NCBI GenBank assembly: GCA_023954475.1
Contig: JAMLHW010000001.1
Span: 558,001-622,000 of the forward strand
Length of the DNA stretch: 64,000 nucleotides
DNA from: Anaerolineae bacterium
GTDB taxonomy: Bacteria; Chloroflexota; Anaerolineae; Promineifilales; Promineifilaceae
Direction of reading: 5' to 3'
Position numbers and translations under genes: made by a program. Shown piece after piece: positions 8,176 to 17,217 of this stretch (its first letter is position 1; each line of letters opens with the position of its first letter). The notes beneath the pieces were generated by a model. The model was given only the letters and a program-made list of their open reading frames with translations, was not told where the DNA came from and did not search any database.

Positions 8176-9813
8176 ATGTCTAACGCTTATTTCTACGTTC
8201 CCAGACCCGTTAACGAACCGATCTTGTCCTATGCGCCCGGTTCGGCCGAAAAGAAAGCACTGCAAGCCGAATTAACCCGCCTGCAAGCAGAACCGGTCGA
8301 CGTGCCACTGGTCATCGGCGGCAAAGATGTGGTGACCGGCAATTCGGCCGAAATGCGCGCCCCACACAATCACAGTATTTATCTCGGCAGTTACCAGAAG
8401 GCGGGTAAAGTTGAGGTCGAGGCGGCCATCGACGCGGCGCTGGCTGCACGGCAAGCGTGGGCTGATCTGTCGTGGGAGCATCGCATCAGCATCTTCCTGC
8501 GCGCCGCCGAACTGCTGGCCGGGCCATGGCGGGCGACGATCAACGCGGCGACGATGCTGGGGCAATCGAAGACCGCTCATCAGGCGGAAATTGATTCCGC
8601 GTGCGAATTGGTCGATTTCTTGCGCTTCAACGCGTACTACATGTCGCAAATTATGGCGGATCAACCGATTTCGGCCGATGGTGCCTGGAATCGCGTCGAA
8701 TACCGGGCGTTGGAAGGGTTCATCTTTGCCGTGACACCGTTTAACTTTACGTCCATTGCGGGTAACTTGCCTACCGCCCCAGCGATGGTCGGCAATGTTG
8801 TCCTCTGGAAGCCGGCTTCAAGCGCCGTGCTGTCGGCGTATTATTTGATGCGCATGTATCAGGAAGCCGGTGTGCCGGACGGCGTCATCAACTTCGTGCC
8901 TGGCTCAGGACGACAGGTCGGCGATCCGGTGCTCGCCAGCCCTGATCTGGCCGGTATCCATTTCACCGGCTCAACCGGCGTTTTTCAGGGCATGTGGCGC
9001 ACCGTCGGCGACACGATTCACGAGAAGAAATATTACCCTCGTATTGTCGGCGAGACGGGCGGCAAGGATTTTATCTTTGCGCACAATTCGGCCGATGTCG
9101 ACGAGTTGGTCGTGGCAGCACTGCGCGGTGCGTTTGAATATCAGGGACAAAAATGTTCGGCAGCGTCGCGCATGTACGTACCGCGCTCTATCTGGTCGGC
9201 GTTCAAAGCCAAATATACGGCCGAAGTCGCCCAAATCAAGATGGGTGAGCCGACTGATTTCAGCAATTTCTTCTGCGCCGTTATCGACCGAGGTGCATAT
9301 AATGACATCAAGGGATACATCGACGGTGCCAAAGCCGATCCCGATGTTGAAGTGCTGACCGGCGGCAACTGCGACGATACGCACGGCTTTTTCATCGAGC
9401 CGACGACGCTGGTGAGCAAAAATCCGGCTTCGACGACGATGTGCGAGGAAATTTTTGGCCCGGTATTGACGATCTACGTCTACGATGATGAGAAGCTCGA
9501 TGATGCGTTGGCGTTGTGTGATACGACATCGCCGTATGCGCTGACGGGCGCAATTTTCGGCCGAGATCGCTACGTGCTATCCTACATGGCCGACAAATTG
9601 CGCGATGCGGCGGGTAATTTCTACATCAACGACAAGCCGACCGGCGCTGTCGTCGGCCAGCAGCCGTTTGGCGGTGGCCGCGCTTCCGGTACCAATGACA
9701 AAGCGGGCAGTGCGCTCAACATGATGCGCTGGATGACGGTGCGCACTATCAAGGAAAACTTGAACCCGCCCAAGACATGGCGTTATCCGTTCATGAACGA
9801 CGACGCAGCATAA
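8176..9813 (+). CDS. pruA: 1-pyrroline-5-carboxylate dehydrogenase
   Basis: An aldehyde dehydrogenase superfamily protein of 545 residues that oxidises glutamate semialdehyde to glutamate in proline catabolism. I chose the ATG at 8176 because AGGAG lies six bases upstream and the following residues (MSNAYFYVPRPVNEP) match PruA N-termini; an in-frame ATG at 8131 has no such site. The catalytic Cys is in GQKCSAASR (about residue 330), the general base Glu in GETGGKDF, and the NAD-binding glycine stretch in HFTGSTGVF. The C-terminal PFGGGRASGTNDKAG is diagnostic of P5C dehydrogenases. No proline dehydrogenase gene is nearby. Confidence 0.95.
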   Translation: MSNAYFYVPRPVNEPILSYAPGSAEKKALQAELTRLQAEPVDVPLVIGGKDVVTGNSAEMRAPHNHSIYLGSYQKAGKVEVEAAIDAALAARQAWADLSWEHRISIFLRAAELLAGPWRATINAATMLGQSKTAHQAEIDSACELVDFLRFNAYYMSQIMADQPISADGAWNRVEYRALEGFIFAVTPFNFTSIAGNLPTAPAMVGNVVLWKPASSAVLSAYYLMRMYQEAGVPDGVINFVPGSGRQVGDPVLASPDLAGIHFTGSTGVFQGMWRTVGDTIHEKKYYPRIVGETGGKDFIFAHNSADVDELVVAALRGAFEYQGQKCSAASRMYVPRSIWSAFKAKYTAEVAQIKMGEPTDFSNFFCAVIDRGAYNDIKGYIDGAKADPDVEVLTGGNCDDTHGFFIEPTTLVSKNPASTTMCEEIFGPVLTIYVYDDEKLDDALALCDTTSPYALTGAIFGRDRYVLSYMADKLRDAAGNFYINDKPTGAVVGQQPFGGGRASGTNDKAGSALNMMRWMTVRTIKENLNPPKTWRYPFMNDDAA

Positions 9814-9817
9814 GCAT

Positions 9818-9856
9818 TCAAAAACCGGGTTTTTCGGAAAAACTCGGTTTTTTAGC
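9818..9856 (+). terminator. Intrinsic terminator after pruA (repeat family member)
   Basis: AAAAACCGGGTTTTTC, two bases, then GAAAAACTCGGTTTTTT: a hairpin with a T-run immediately downstream of the pruA stop at 9813. It has the same sequence family as the hairpins at 3404, 23711, 36753 and 45806. Confidence 0.75.
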
Positions 9857-9867
9857 TTACCCATACC

Positions 9868-11193
9868 ATGACCCACATCCGAAAATTACGCGTATTGCCG
9901 CAAACGACACCGTTGCACGGCACGATCACTGTGCCCGGCGATAAATCGATCAGCCATCGTGCGGTGATGTTCGCGGCATTGGCTGAGGGCACGAGTCACA
10001 TCAGGCGCTGGCTGCCTGCGGGCGATACATTGGCGACTCTGGCGGCGATGCGTGCATTGGGCGTCGTCGTCACGGTGGATGAGGCTGAATCGGCTGCGTG
10101 GAATTTGACGGTGGCAGGGCGTGGGTTGGATGGATTGCAGCCACCGGATCAGCCGCTTGATTGTCGCAATGCCGGTACCTGTATGCGTCTGCTGGCGGGA
10201 ATCATGGCGGGGCAGGCATTTGCATCGGTGTTGGATGGCACGCCTCAGTTGCGCAATCGGCCGATGCGCCGTATCATCCAGCCACTGCAACAAATGGGCG
10301 CGGATATTACCAGCAGTGACGACAAAGCACCTCTGACCATCAGACCCGCCCAACTCGAAGGGATAGCCTATCGTTTGCCCGTTGCCAGCGCCCAGGTCAA
10401 GAGTGCCGTCTTGCTGGCCGGACTCTACGCCAAAGGCGCTACCCACGTCATCGAACCCGGCCCGGCTCGCGATCACACAGAACGCATGTTAGCGGCGATG
10501 AATGCCGACATTATCCGTCGCGACGACACGATCATACTCGCGCCGCACCGGTCGCTGTGGCCGCTCCATGTGACAATTCCGGCCGATATTTCCAGTGCCG
10601 CGTTTCCGCTGGTGGCTGCGGCGATTGTGCCGCATTCGGAGATAGTCGTGACGGGAATCGGCCGAAATCCGACGCGGACAGGCATTCTCGATATTCTCGC
10701 CATGATGGGAGCCGAATTCAGCGTCACCAACGAAATCGAAACGGGCGGCGAACCGGCGGCTGACGTGGCCTGCCGTTTCAGCGAGTTGCACAGCGCTGCC
10801 ATCAGCGGCGACGTTGTCGTGCGTGCCATCGATGAGTTTCCCATTCTGACCGTTGCCGCTACCCAGGCAGCCGGCGTGACCACTGTCCGTGATGCGGCTG
10901 AATTGCGCGTCAAGGAAGTTGACCGCATCAGTATCTTGGCCGGGGAATTGCGCAAAATGGGTGTAACGATGGTAGAACACGCCGACGGCTACACGGTGCA
11001 AGGTCCGATTCGGTTGCGTGGCGCAGAAGTCGATAGCCACGACGATCACCGACTCGGCATGGCTTTGGCCGTCGCAGCACTCATCGCCGATCGGCCGACG
11101 ACCATCTTGCAAGCCAACTGCATTGCCGACAGTTTTCCCGGCTTTGTCGAGACAATGCAGACGCTTGGCGCTACAATGCAATGGGAAGAATAG
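9868..11193 (+). CDS. aroA: 3-phosphoshikimate 1-carboxyvinyltransferase (EPSP synthase)
   Basis: EPSP synthase transfers enolpyruvyl from PEP to shikimate 3-phosphate in aromatic amino acid synthesis. The 441-residue length is normal. Visible motifs: the substrate loop VPGDKSISHRAVMF near residue 21, DCRNAGTCMRLLAGI near residue 95 (the class I NAGT form), SAQVKSAVLLAGLYA near 170, and the C-terminal EVDRISILAGEL and DSHDDHRLGMALAVA. It follows pruA across a terminator and therefore probably has its own promoter. Confidence 0.96.
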   Translation: MTHIRKLRVLPQTTPLHGTITVPGDKSISHRAVMFAALAEGTSHIRRWLPAGDTLATLAAMRALGVVVTVDEAESAAWNLTVAGRGLDGLQPPDQPLDCRNAGTCMRLLAGIMAGQAFASVLDGTPQLRNRPMRRIIQPLQQMGADITSSDDKAPLTIRPAQLEGIAYRLPVASAQVKSAVLLAGLYAKGATHVIEPGPARDHTERMLAAMNADIIRRDDTIILAPHRSLWPLHVTIPADISSAAFPLVAAAIVPHSEIVVTGIGRNPTRTGILDILAMMGAEFSVTNEIETGGEPAADVACRFSELHSAAISGDVVVRAIDEFPILTVAATQAAGVTTVRDAAELRVKEVDRISILAGELRKMGVTMVEHADGYTVQGPIRLRGAEVDSHDDHRLGMALAVAALIADRPTTILQANCIADSFPGFVETMQTLGATMQWEE

Positions 11194-11195
11194 GC

Positions 11196-11273
11196 TGATT
11201 TTGGATTTGCGATTTTGGATTTCGGAAAGGCGCTATTCCTGCCGAAATCCGACATCCAAAATCCCAAATGCGA
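11196..11273. repeat. Imperfect inverted repeat between aroA and rsgA
   Basis: The left arm (GCGATTTTGGATTTCGG) and right arm (CCGAAATCCGACATCCAAAATC) form a long imperfect hairpin built from repeated GATTTTGGATTT units. Such degenerate elements are widespread in Chloroflexota and cyanobacterial intergenic regions. It could terminate aroA, although it has no T-run. Confidence 0.55.
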
Positions 11274-11285
11274 CACATCAACTTT

Positions 11286-12260
11286 ATGAATGAAACAGCT
11301 TTTACCGGTCTCGTCATCAAATCAATCAGTGGCTTTTTCACTGTGCGCACGGACGCAGGTGATTTCGTCTGCCAGATTCCCAAGCGGCTAAAATACGAAA
11401 TTCAGCAGCGTCAGAAAACGGAAGATGAGAAGTACACCGACATTGTCGCCGTCGGTGATCAGGTCACCATTGAGCCAATTGATGACGAAACCGGTCAAAT
11501 TATCGCTGTGGCCGAACGTCATCACGTTCTCTCGCGCACGCGACCGGCACCGGCCGCACGCAAAGCCCTTCTCGACCGTGAACAAGTCCTCGTCGCCAAT
11601 CCCGATCAGGCCGTCTTCGTTTTTTCTATCAAAGACCCTGAACCCAGTCTACGCAAGCTGGATCGCCTGCTCGTCATCACCGAACGGCAGGATATTCCCA
11701 CTGTTGTCTGTGTCAACAAAATCGATCTCGCTGCACCGGGCGAAGCGCAAGCCGCGTTTCGCATCTACGAGGAAATCGACTATTCAGTGATTTATACCAG
11801 TGTCAAAACGGGTGAAGGTATTGATGCGCTGCGTGATCAGTTGCGCGGCAAGTTATCGGTATTGGCCGGGTCATCTGGTGTAGGTAAATCGAGTCTGCTC
11901 AACGCGGTGCAACCAGGATTGGGCCTGGCGGTGAGCGCAGTGAGCGAGGCGACGACGAAGGGCAGGCACACGACGCGCCACACGGAGTTGATTCCACTCG
12001 ATGTCGGCGGCTACGTAGCTGACACACCGGGCATCCGCGGGATTGCATTGTTTGACCTGGAGCCGGGCGAGTTGGACGGTTATTTTCGCGAAATTGCGCC
12101 GCTGGTTGCTGAATGTCAGTTCAGTGATTGTACACATGTCCATGAGGAGAATTGTGCTGTGTTGGCTGCTCTGACCTCCGGGAATATTTCGGCCGAACGT
12201 TACGACAGTTATCTCCGTTTGCGCGAAGAACATCAAGACCTCCACGACACAGCATATTAA
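11286..12260 (+). CDS. rsgA: Small ribosomal subunit biogenesis GTPase RsgA
   Basis: A circularly permuted GTPase that helps 30S maturation. From the ATG at 11286 it is 324 residues long. An OB-fold (about 1-75) precedes the permuted G motifs: G4 CVNKIDLA, then the P-loop GSSGVGKSSLLNAV, then G3 DTPGIRG. The C-terminal zinc-binding segment carries CQFSDCTHVHEENC. An upstream in-frame ATG at 11268 lies in the repeat, so the later one is preferred, although neither has a clear ribosome site. Confidence 0.94.
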   Translation: MNETAFTGLVIKSISGFFTVRTDAGDFVCQIPKRLKYEIQQRQKTEDEKYTDIVAVGDQVTIEPIDDETGQIIAVAERHHVLSRTRPAPAARKALLDREQVLVANPDQAVFVFSIKDPEPSLRKLDRLLVITERQDIPTVVCVNKIDLAAPGEAQAAFRIYEEIDYSVIYTSVKTGEGIDALRDQLRGKLSVLAGSSGVGKSSLLNAVQPGLGLAVSAVSEATTKGRHTTRHTELIPLDVGGYVADTPGIRGIALFDLEPGELDGYFREIAPLVAECQFSDCTHVHEENCAVLAALTSGNISAERYDSYLRLREEHQDLHDTAY

Positions 12261-12320
12261 AGCCTCCAGTCGCTCGTTTTGTCGTTCTCAAATATTCCTG
12301 TTTTGGCAGGGTGACCGTGT

Positions 12321-12326
12321 TACAAT
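12321..12326 (+). promoter_or_regulatory. -10 hexamer of a probable leaderless promoter for the M23 gene
   Basis: TACAAT ends eight bases before the ATG at 12335. This spacing supports 12335 over the GTG at 12329 as the start. The -35 region is not convincing. Confidence 0.45.
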
Positions 12327-12334
12327 AGGTGCGT

Positions 12335-13882
12335 ATGGAGCGTTTGTGGCGGATTCCACGGCAATGGTTGATAGTGGTGGTATTAGGGGCTTTGCTGGTA
12401 GCGGTCGGCGCGATTGTGTTGTCTGCCCGTGAGCCGTACAATCCACCGGATATGCCTGTTGCTGGTGTTGCACCTTCATCGAGCACCGGCGACGGTCAGT
12501 TCGCGCCGCAATCGAGTTACGCCGGTACGCCAACGCCTAATCCGACACCTGTCGGATGGTCTCTTGATGATCAGTCGGTGCAAACGCGGCACACGGTCGC
12601 TGCGGGGGAAACTTTGGGCTATATTGGTCAATTGTATGGTGTTTCGGCCGAAGAGATTGCCGCTGCCAGTAGTTTGGCCAATCTCGATTCCCTGGAAATC
12701 GGCCAATCGTTGATTATCCCCATTCAAAACGACATCATTGTCGGTCCTGATAACAAGATCATTCCCGATAGTGAGCTGGTTTACGGTCCCGCTGCCCGCG
12801 ATTTTGACGTACGGGCGTTTGTGCAACCGTTTAACAGTTATTTGTTGCGCTATCAGGAGACGGTGGAAGGTCAGCCGCTCAACGGCACGGACATTGTACA
12901 GCTCGCCGCTGACCGGCTGATGGTCAATCCGCGCCTGTTACTGGCAGCACTCGAATACCAGTCAGGTTGGGTGACACAGCCGACTCCGAATGATGACGGG
13001 TTTCCTTTGGGCTATTACGATCCCAATATTGCCGGGCTGTATGAGCAATTGATCTGGGCCGGCGACCGGCTCAACGGTGGGTTTTATGGACGCGCAGAGG
13101 GTGGACTAACGACGACGACGTTGCTGGATGGTACGCGGGTTCTCTACGCACCGGAAATCAACGACGGAACAGCAGGTGTGCAAAACTGGCTCGCTGTGCG
13201 GTCAGGTACGACGTATGCGACGTGGTTGGATGCGGTTGGGCCGGATGGCTTTTATGCCACGTATGAGACGCTTTTCGGCCGATCGCCATTTGCTTATACT
13301 GTTGAACCACTGCTGCCCGCAAATTTACAGCAACCTACTTTCACGCTGCCGTGGACAGACGGCGATATGTGGTTTTTCTCGGGTGGGCCGCACGGCGGTT
13401 GGGCATCCGGCTCCGCATGGGCAGCGCTCGACTTTGCGCCCGATGACGGTGCGGCACGTGGTTGTTATGACACGGATAAATGGGTGACGGCAATTGCGCC
13501 CGGCACGGTGACGCGCAGCGACTTTGGCGCCGTTGTTGTCGATTTGGACGGTGATGAATACGCTGGAACCGGGTGGGCTGTTTTGTACCAGCATATCGCT
13601 ACCTCTGAACGTGTCCCGGTCGGCACGCGGGTGCAGGTGGGTGATAATCTCGGCCATCCGTCTTGTGAAGGTGGTTTTTCGAGTGCAACCCATTTGCATC
13701 TGGCACGGACGTACAATGGGCGCTGGATTTCGGCCGATGGTGCTATTCCCTTTAACCTCAACGGCTGGCTGATCACCGGTTCTGGTAGTGAATACAATGG
13801 CGTCTTGGAGAAAAACGGTGTTGTAAAAGAAGCGTGTGCCGGTTGCCGCGATGAGGTCAATTCACTGGTTGGCGGGCAATGA
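12335..13882 (+). CDS. Membrane-anchored LysM/M23-type peptidoglycan protein
   Basis: A 515-residue protein with an N-terminal hydrophobic anchor (WLIVVVLGALLVAVGAIVL). A low-complexity linker leads to one LysM domain at about 85-130 (TRHTVAAGETLGYIGQLYGVS) that should bind peptidoglycan. A large middle domain follows, then a C-terminal M23/lysostaphin-like fold. There the HLH zinc motif (SATHLHLAR) is clear, but the first zinc ligand pair is atypical: the segment reads SAWAALDFAP instead of HxGxD. Catalysis is therefore uncertain and it may be a binding or activator protein like divergent EnvC-type M23 proteins. A strong terminator follows. Confidence 0.85.
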   Translation: MERLWRIPRQWLIVVVLGALLVAVGAIVLSAREPYNPPDMPVAGVAPSSSTGDGQFAPQSSYAGTPTPNPTPVGWSLDDQSVQTRHTVAAGETLGYIGQLYGVSAEEIAAASSLANLDSLEIGQSLIIPIQNDIIVGPDNKIIPDSELVYGPAARDFDVRAFVQPFNSYLLRYQETVEGQPLNGTDIVQLAADRLMVNPRLLLAALEYQSGWVTQPTPNDDGFPLGYYDPNIAGLYEQLIWAGDRLNGGFYGRAEGGLTTTTLLDGTRVLYAPEINDGTAGVQNWLAVRSGTTYATWLDAVGPDGFYATYETLFGRSPFAYTVEPLLPANLQQPTFTLPWTDGDMWFFSGGPHGGWASGSAWAALDFAPDDGAARGCYDTDKWVTAIAPGTVTRSDFGAVVVDLDGDEYAGTGWAVLYQHIATSERVPVGTRVQVGDNLGHPSCEGGFSSATHLHLARTYNGRWISADGAIPFNLNGWLITGSGSEYNGVLEKNGVVKEACAGCRDEVNSLVGGQ

Positions 13883-13913
13883 CAAGCTCGCTCACTGTAA
13901 ATACCCGACCTAC

Positions 13914-13951
13914 AAAAAAAGCCCCGACTCAGCAGAGTCTGGGGCTTTTTT
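13914..13951. terminator. Bidirectional intrinsic terminator
   Basis: AGCCCCGACTC, loop AGCA, GAGTCTGGGGCT, flanked by an A-run on the left and a T-run on the right. It stops the M23 gene on the plus strand and the small gene at 13974-14177 on the minus strand. Confidence 0.9.
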
Positions 13952-13973
13952 GTGTGCAGTGTAAATTAAAAAA

Positions 13974-14177
13974 TTAGGCTGCTTTTTTCAAGACCGGCAG
14001 TCCGTTCTTGGTTTCGGCGACGATGCGCCCTGCCGGTACTGCGTCCAACGGTGTCGCGTCATTCTTCACTTCTTTGGCAAAGAAATAGATGGTTTGTTGA
14101 CGGCCATTTTTCAGAACCGTATCTTTGCTGTGGAGGTAATAGGTGTTGCCACTTTTATTTGTGTATGCAAATGTCAT
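13974..14177 (-). CDS. Small conserved basic protein, function unknown
   Basis: A 67-residue protein starting MTFAYTNKSGNTYYLHSKDT and ending in a lysine-rich tail. The start is well supported by AGGAAGGA seven bases upstream, and the gene is followed by the strong bidirectional terminator, so it is a real expressed gene. It has no signal peptide or transmembrane segment. The beta-strand-like N-terminal half with aromatic residues and basic C-terminus suggest a small nucleic-acid or cofactor binder, but this is speculative. Confidence 0.75.
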   Translation of the reverse strand: MTFAYTNKSGNTYYLHSKDTVLKNGRQQTIYFFAKEVKNDATPLDAVPAGRIVAETKNGLPVLKKAA

Positions 14178-14356
14178 TGTAATCCTTCCTTTTCGTCATT
14201 TCAACGTTTGTTGGTTGCCCCGCTAAACTGAAGCGTATGCGCGGGCGCAGCATGGTAAGCCATCTGAAAAAGAGAGGCAAGCTTTTCGGCCGAAATTGGC
14301 ATCAGAATGGATGTTCCTCTGAAAATTCTCATCTTTTCCAGAGTAAATCGCGTGAT

Positions 14357-15277
14357 TTAGCGCAATGCATCCACGATTGCAACGGCTACGATATTGAGAT
14401 AAACAGCGCCGAGTAGCACAGTGAGGAAGATATTGGAGCTGATAAAAAAGCCGCGTGCATTGACGGGTGACGGATCCCGGATCAATCTGACATTGCGGCG
14501 AAGGAGATCGGCCGAAACCAACAGCGTCGGCACAAAATAGAGCCAGCCGAGCGATGGTGTCAATACCAACAGCAACGAACCGATTACCGTAGGCAACGCA
14601 TGTGACAGCACCCACCATGCGGCCTGGTGCGGCGTCACCTTAGTCGGCAGCATCGGCACATCTGCACGGGTGTAATCATCGCGATAGAGCAATGCCAGGC
14701 TCCAGAAGTGACACGGCGACCAGACAAACAAAACAAGCGCCAACACAATGACGGCTGGTTCCTGCCAGTTGAAGACAGCGGCCCCACCACTCATCACTGC
14801 CGCACTGCCTGCTGCGCCGCCAATCACGACATTGAGCAAAGTGCGTGGCTTGAGCCAAATCGTGTAGATAACGACATAGATAAATGCCCCAAACAGCAGC
14901 CAGAACGTCAGCCACGGGTTGTATGGCAGCACCGCCAGAGAAGGTACAAAAATCAGCGCCAATGCGACGACAGGAACCCAGCGCTGCTCAATCATGCCGG
15001 TCGGCAACGGACGATGCCGGGTTCGTGCCATTTTCTTGTCTTTTTCACGTTCCCAATATTGATTAAGCGCCGATGACCCCGCTGCCGCTGCCCCACCGGT
15101 GAGCAACAGGATAGCCAGATCAGTCATGCCCGGCCAACCCTGTGCACCGAGAAATGCGCCGCCGACAGCCGCCATGAGCAGCAAGGAGACGACGCGCAGT
15201 TTGAACAGCACCGTAATGATGTTCAAATAGCTGCGCAGCGTGTGCGGTTTGGCTATGGTCGTATTGCCGACTGACAT
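14357..15277 (-). CDS. ctaB: Protoheme IX farnesyltransferase (heme O synthase)
   Basis: An integral membrane prenyltransferase of the UbiA family that attaches farnesyl to heme b to make heme O for terminal oxidases. The protein has 306 residues with about eight or nine transmembrane helices. The prenyl diphosphate-binding motif NQYWEREKDKKMARTRHRPLP (near residue 70) matches CyoE/CtaB, and YTIWLKPRT gives the second loop. It is isolated from the cytochrome c maturation genes at 54-59 kb but fits the same respiratory system. Confidence 0.93.
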   Translation of the reverse strand: MSVGNTTIAKPHTLRSYLNIITVLFKLRVVSLLLMAAVGGAFLGAQGWPGMTDLAILLLTGGAAAAGSSALNQYWEREKDKKMARTRHRPLPTGMIEQRWVPVVALALIFVPSLAVLPYNPWLTFWLLFGAFIYVVIYTIWLKPRTLLNVVIGGAAGSAAVMSGGAAVFNWQEPAVIVLALVLFVWSPCHFWSLALLYRDDYTRADVPMLPTKVTPHQAAWWVLSHALPTVIGSLLLVLTPSLGWLYFVPTLLVSADLLRRNVRLIRDPSPVNARGFFISSNIFLTVLLGAVYLNIVAVAIVDALR

Positions 15278-15389
15278 GGCGTTACTAATTCCGTGAAGAA
15301 GCTCCCGTTATATTTGCAAAGCGCATTGTAACAAAGTTCACAAGGCGTAACAATGGGAACGATTCAAATGTGAGCAGTGACATCTCGGA

Positions 15390-17102
15390 TCACCCATAGA
15401 GCGCGTCATTGGTGTCATCAAGAAAATCCTTTGTACTGTGTTTTGCCCGTGCTTGTGGCGTGTCTTTGCCGCGCATGTCGGCGTAAAAATCGTCATCGTA
15501 GCGGCGTGAGCGCACCGGAATGGGCATTTTGACGCCCCAGCCGAGCAGCAGAACCTCTTCTTTTTCCTGCAAACGCGCTAACATGCCGCGCAACTGGTCG
15601 CGTCCTGCCAGCCCGCTGAGTACGGCGCGGATGTCGTCTTCGTCGCCCAGCCAGCCAGTGATGCGTGTGCCGAGCTGTGACATGATCTCATCGTCAATGC
15701 CGGATGGCCGCTGATCGATGACGAGCAGGGTGACGTAATATTTGCGCAGTTCGCGGGCGATGATACCGAACGATGTATGTCTGGCAAGCTGCGGGTTGAG
15801 CAGTTTGTGTGCTTCCTCGATGGCGATCATCAACGGTTTTGGTGCAGGGGCGCCGTCGCTCTTGTGTTTGTTGGTCAGTTCGACCCAATGGGCGCGGATG
15901 CGGCGCGTCAGGATGTTGCTGACCAGCAAATAGTCGAGATCGCTTTCAAACTCGCCGAAGCTGAGTACGACGTGTTTGCCGTTCTGCAATTGGTCGACCA
16001 TCATCGAAACGGGGTTGATTTCTTTGTTAGTGACGTATGGTTTGCGGAAAATCGGGACGAGTTTGCGGTGCAGGGCTGTGGCTGATTTTTCATGGATGTT
16101 GTTGCTGCGCGCCCACGCTTCGACGGAATCGGGTGCAGGGTATTTCTTGACCTTGCCGTTTTCGTCAACGACTTCTTCTGTTTTACCGGGCACGAGGGCC
16201 ATGAATTCGCGGAACCAGTTATTGCTGAAGCTGTTTTCGAGCGCGTCGAGGACGATGGTGGCTGATTCGTTGAGGCCGATGGCGTCGGAGAGCAGCAGCA
16301 TGTCGCTTGCCAGGAAGTCGGACGTGGGCAGTTCGAGCGTGAAGTCGGGCGTTTTGCCGCGAATGGTCGCGCCTGCGCCGAGTGCGGCGAGTTGGACCCG
16401 GGTTCGGCCGAATAAATCTCTCAGACCTTCCACTCGCACACCCCGGTCCGAATCGGTGTCGCCGACGCCGTATTCGTTGTGCATGTCAAACACCAGGGCC
16501 GATGCGACATCTCCCTTCATTACCCCGGCCAGCACCATGCGCGTGAGGAAACTCTTGCCGGTTCCTGTCGCCCCAAAAATGCCGCTGGAACGCTTGACCA
16601 GCTTGCCTAAATCGAGCTTGACGGGATGATGCGGTTCCTCAATCGTCGTCCCGATTACAAAATCACCCCTGAAAATCAGTTCCACGTCAAAAGCATCGGC
16701 CAAACGTACTGGCGAATGGTGGGCGGGTACGGTTTTGACCGGGCGCGGACTGATCTCGCCCTGGTCGGCGCGTTCCTGCCATTCCCAGTACCCATCCTTG
16801 TCTACTTCGATGTCAGGCTGATTTTCCACCATCAGGGTAGGGAACATCGTCAATGTGGTGAACAAGGTCTTGCCCAGAATCTGGGCGCGGATGGCCGGTT
16901 GCAGCCGGTCGCCTTGCTCGTCGGCAAAGCGCGGATCGGTGGCGCCGAGCTGGAGATCGGTGATCAGGCCAAAGTAGCGCCACGGCCCGCTGTCGCAGAC
17001 GACGAAGCTGCCTTCCTGCACCTGGTCGGCGGGGATAGTGAGGCGGATGTTGAGACCTTCCTTGAGGCCGCCGCCGACGACATAGCCAATTGTTTCATTC
17101 AT
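15390..17102 (-). CDS. herA: HerA-like DNA translocase ATPase
   Basis: A 570-residue FtsK/HerA-superfamily ATPase. An N-terminal HAS-barrel (about 1-110, with FVVCDSGPWRYFGLITDL) is followed by the motor domain with Walker A GATGTGKSFLTRMV near residue 197, Walker B LMIAIEEAHKLL near 425, and the arginine-finger/QRP region LLVIDQRPSGIDDEI. HerA forms hexamers that pump DNA and pairs with the NurA nuclease for end resection. It is the last gene of a four-gene minus-strand cluster: methylase, NurA-like, HAS-barrel protein, HerA. The role could be recombination repair or phage defence; sequence alone does not decide. Confidence 0.9.
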   Translation of the reverse strand: MNETIGYVVGGGLKEGLNIRLTIPADQVQEGSFVVCDSGPWRYFGLITDLQLGATDPRFADEQGDRLQPAIRAQILGKTLFTTLTMFPTLMVENQPDIEVDKDGYWEWQERADQGEISPRPVKTVPAHHSPVRLADAFDVELIFRGDFVIGTTIEEPHHPVKLDLGKLVKRSSGIFGATGTGKSFLTRMVLAGVMKGDVASALVFDMHNEYGVGDTDSDRGVRVEGLRDLFGRTRVQLAALGAGATIRGKTPDFTLELPTSDFLASDMLLLSDAIGLNESATIVLDALENSFSNNWFREFMALVPGKTEEVVDENGKVKKYPAPDSVEAWARSNNIHEKSATALHRKLVPIFRKPYVTNKEINPVSMMVDQLQNGKHVVLSFGEFESDLDYLLVSNILTRRIRAHWVELTNKHKSDGAPAPKPLMIAIEEAHKLLNPQLARHTSFGIIARELRKYYVTLLVIDQRPSGIDDEIMSQLGTRITGWLGDEDDIRAVLSGLAGRDQLRGMLARLQEKEEVLLLGWGVKMPIPVRSRRYDDDFYADMRGKDTPQARAKHSTKDFLDDTNDALYG

Positions 17103-17129
17103 ATCTTGTTCTCTTTGAGAAGAAATGGC

Positions 17130-17215
17130 TGCGCGGATGATACAGATTAGACGGATATTCGCGGATAAGATTTCAATAAATCCGCGTTAATCTGCGCTAT
17201 CAGCAAAATCCGTGC
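17130..17215. repeat. Degenerate inverted-repeat element between herA and the HAS-barrel gene
   Basis: Contains GCGGAT-(13)-ATCCGC and repeated AATCCGCG/TTAATCTGCG units, the kind of short dispersed intergenic repeat seen in many bacterial genomes. It occupies almost all of the gap. Confidence 0.5.
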
Positions 17216-17217
17216 CT

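Noticed and set aside
14223-14618. A 131-codon minus-strand frame overlapping ctaB
   Set aside because: It overlaps the well-supported heme O synthase in another frame and has no recognisable content.
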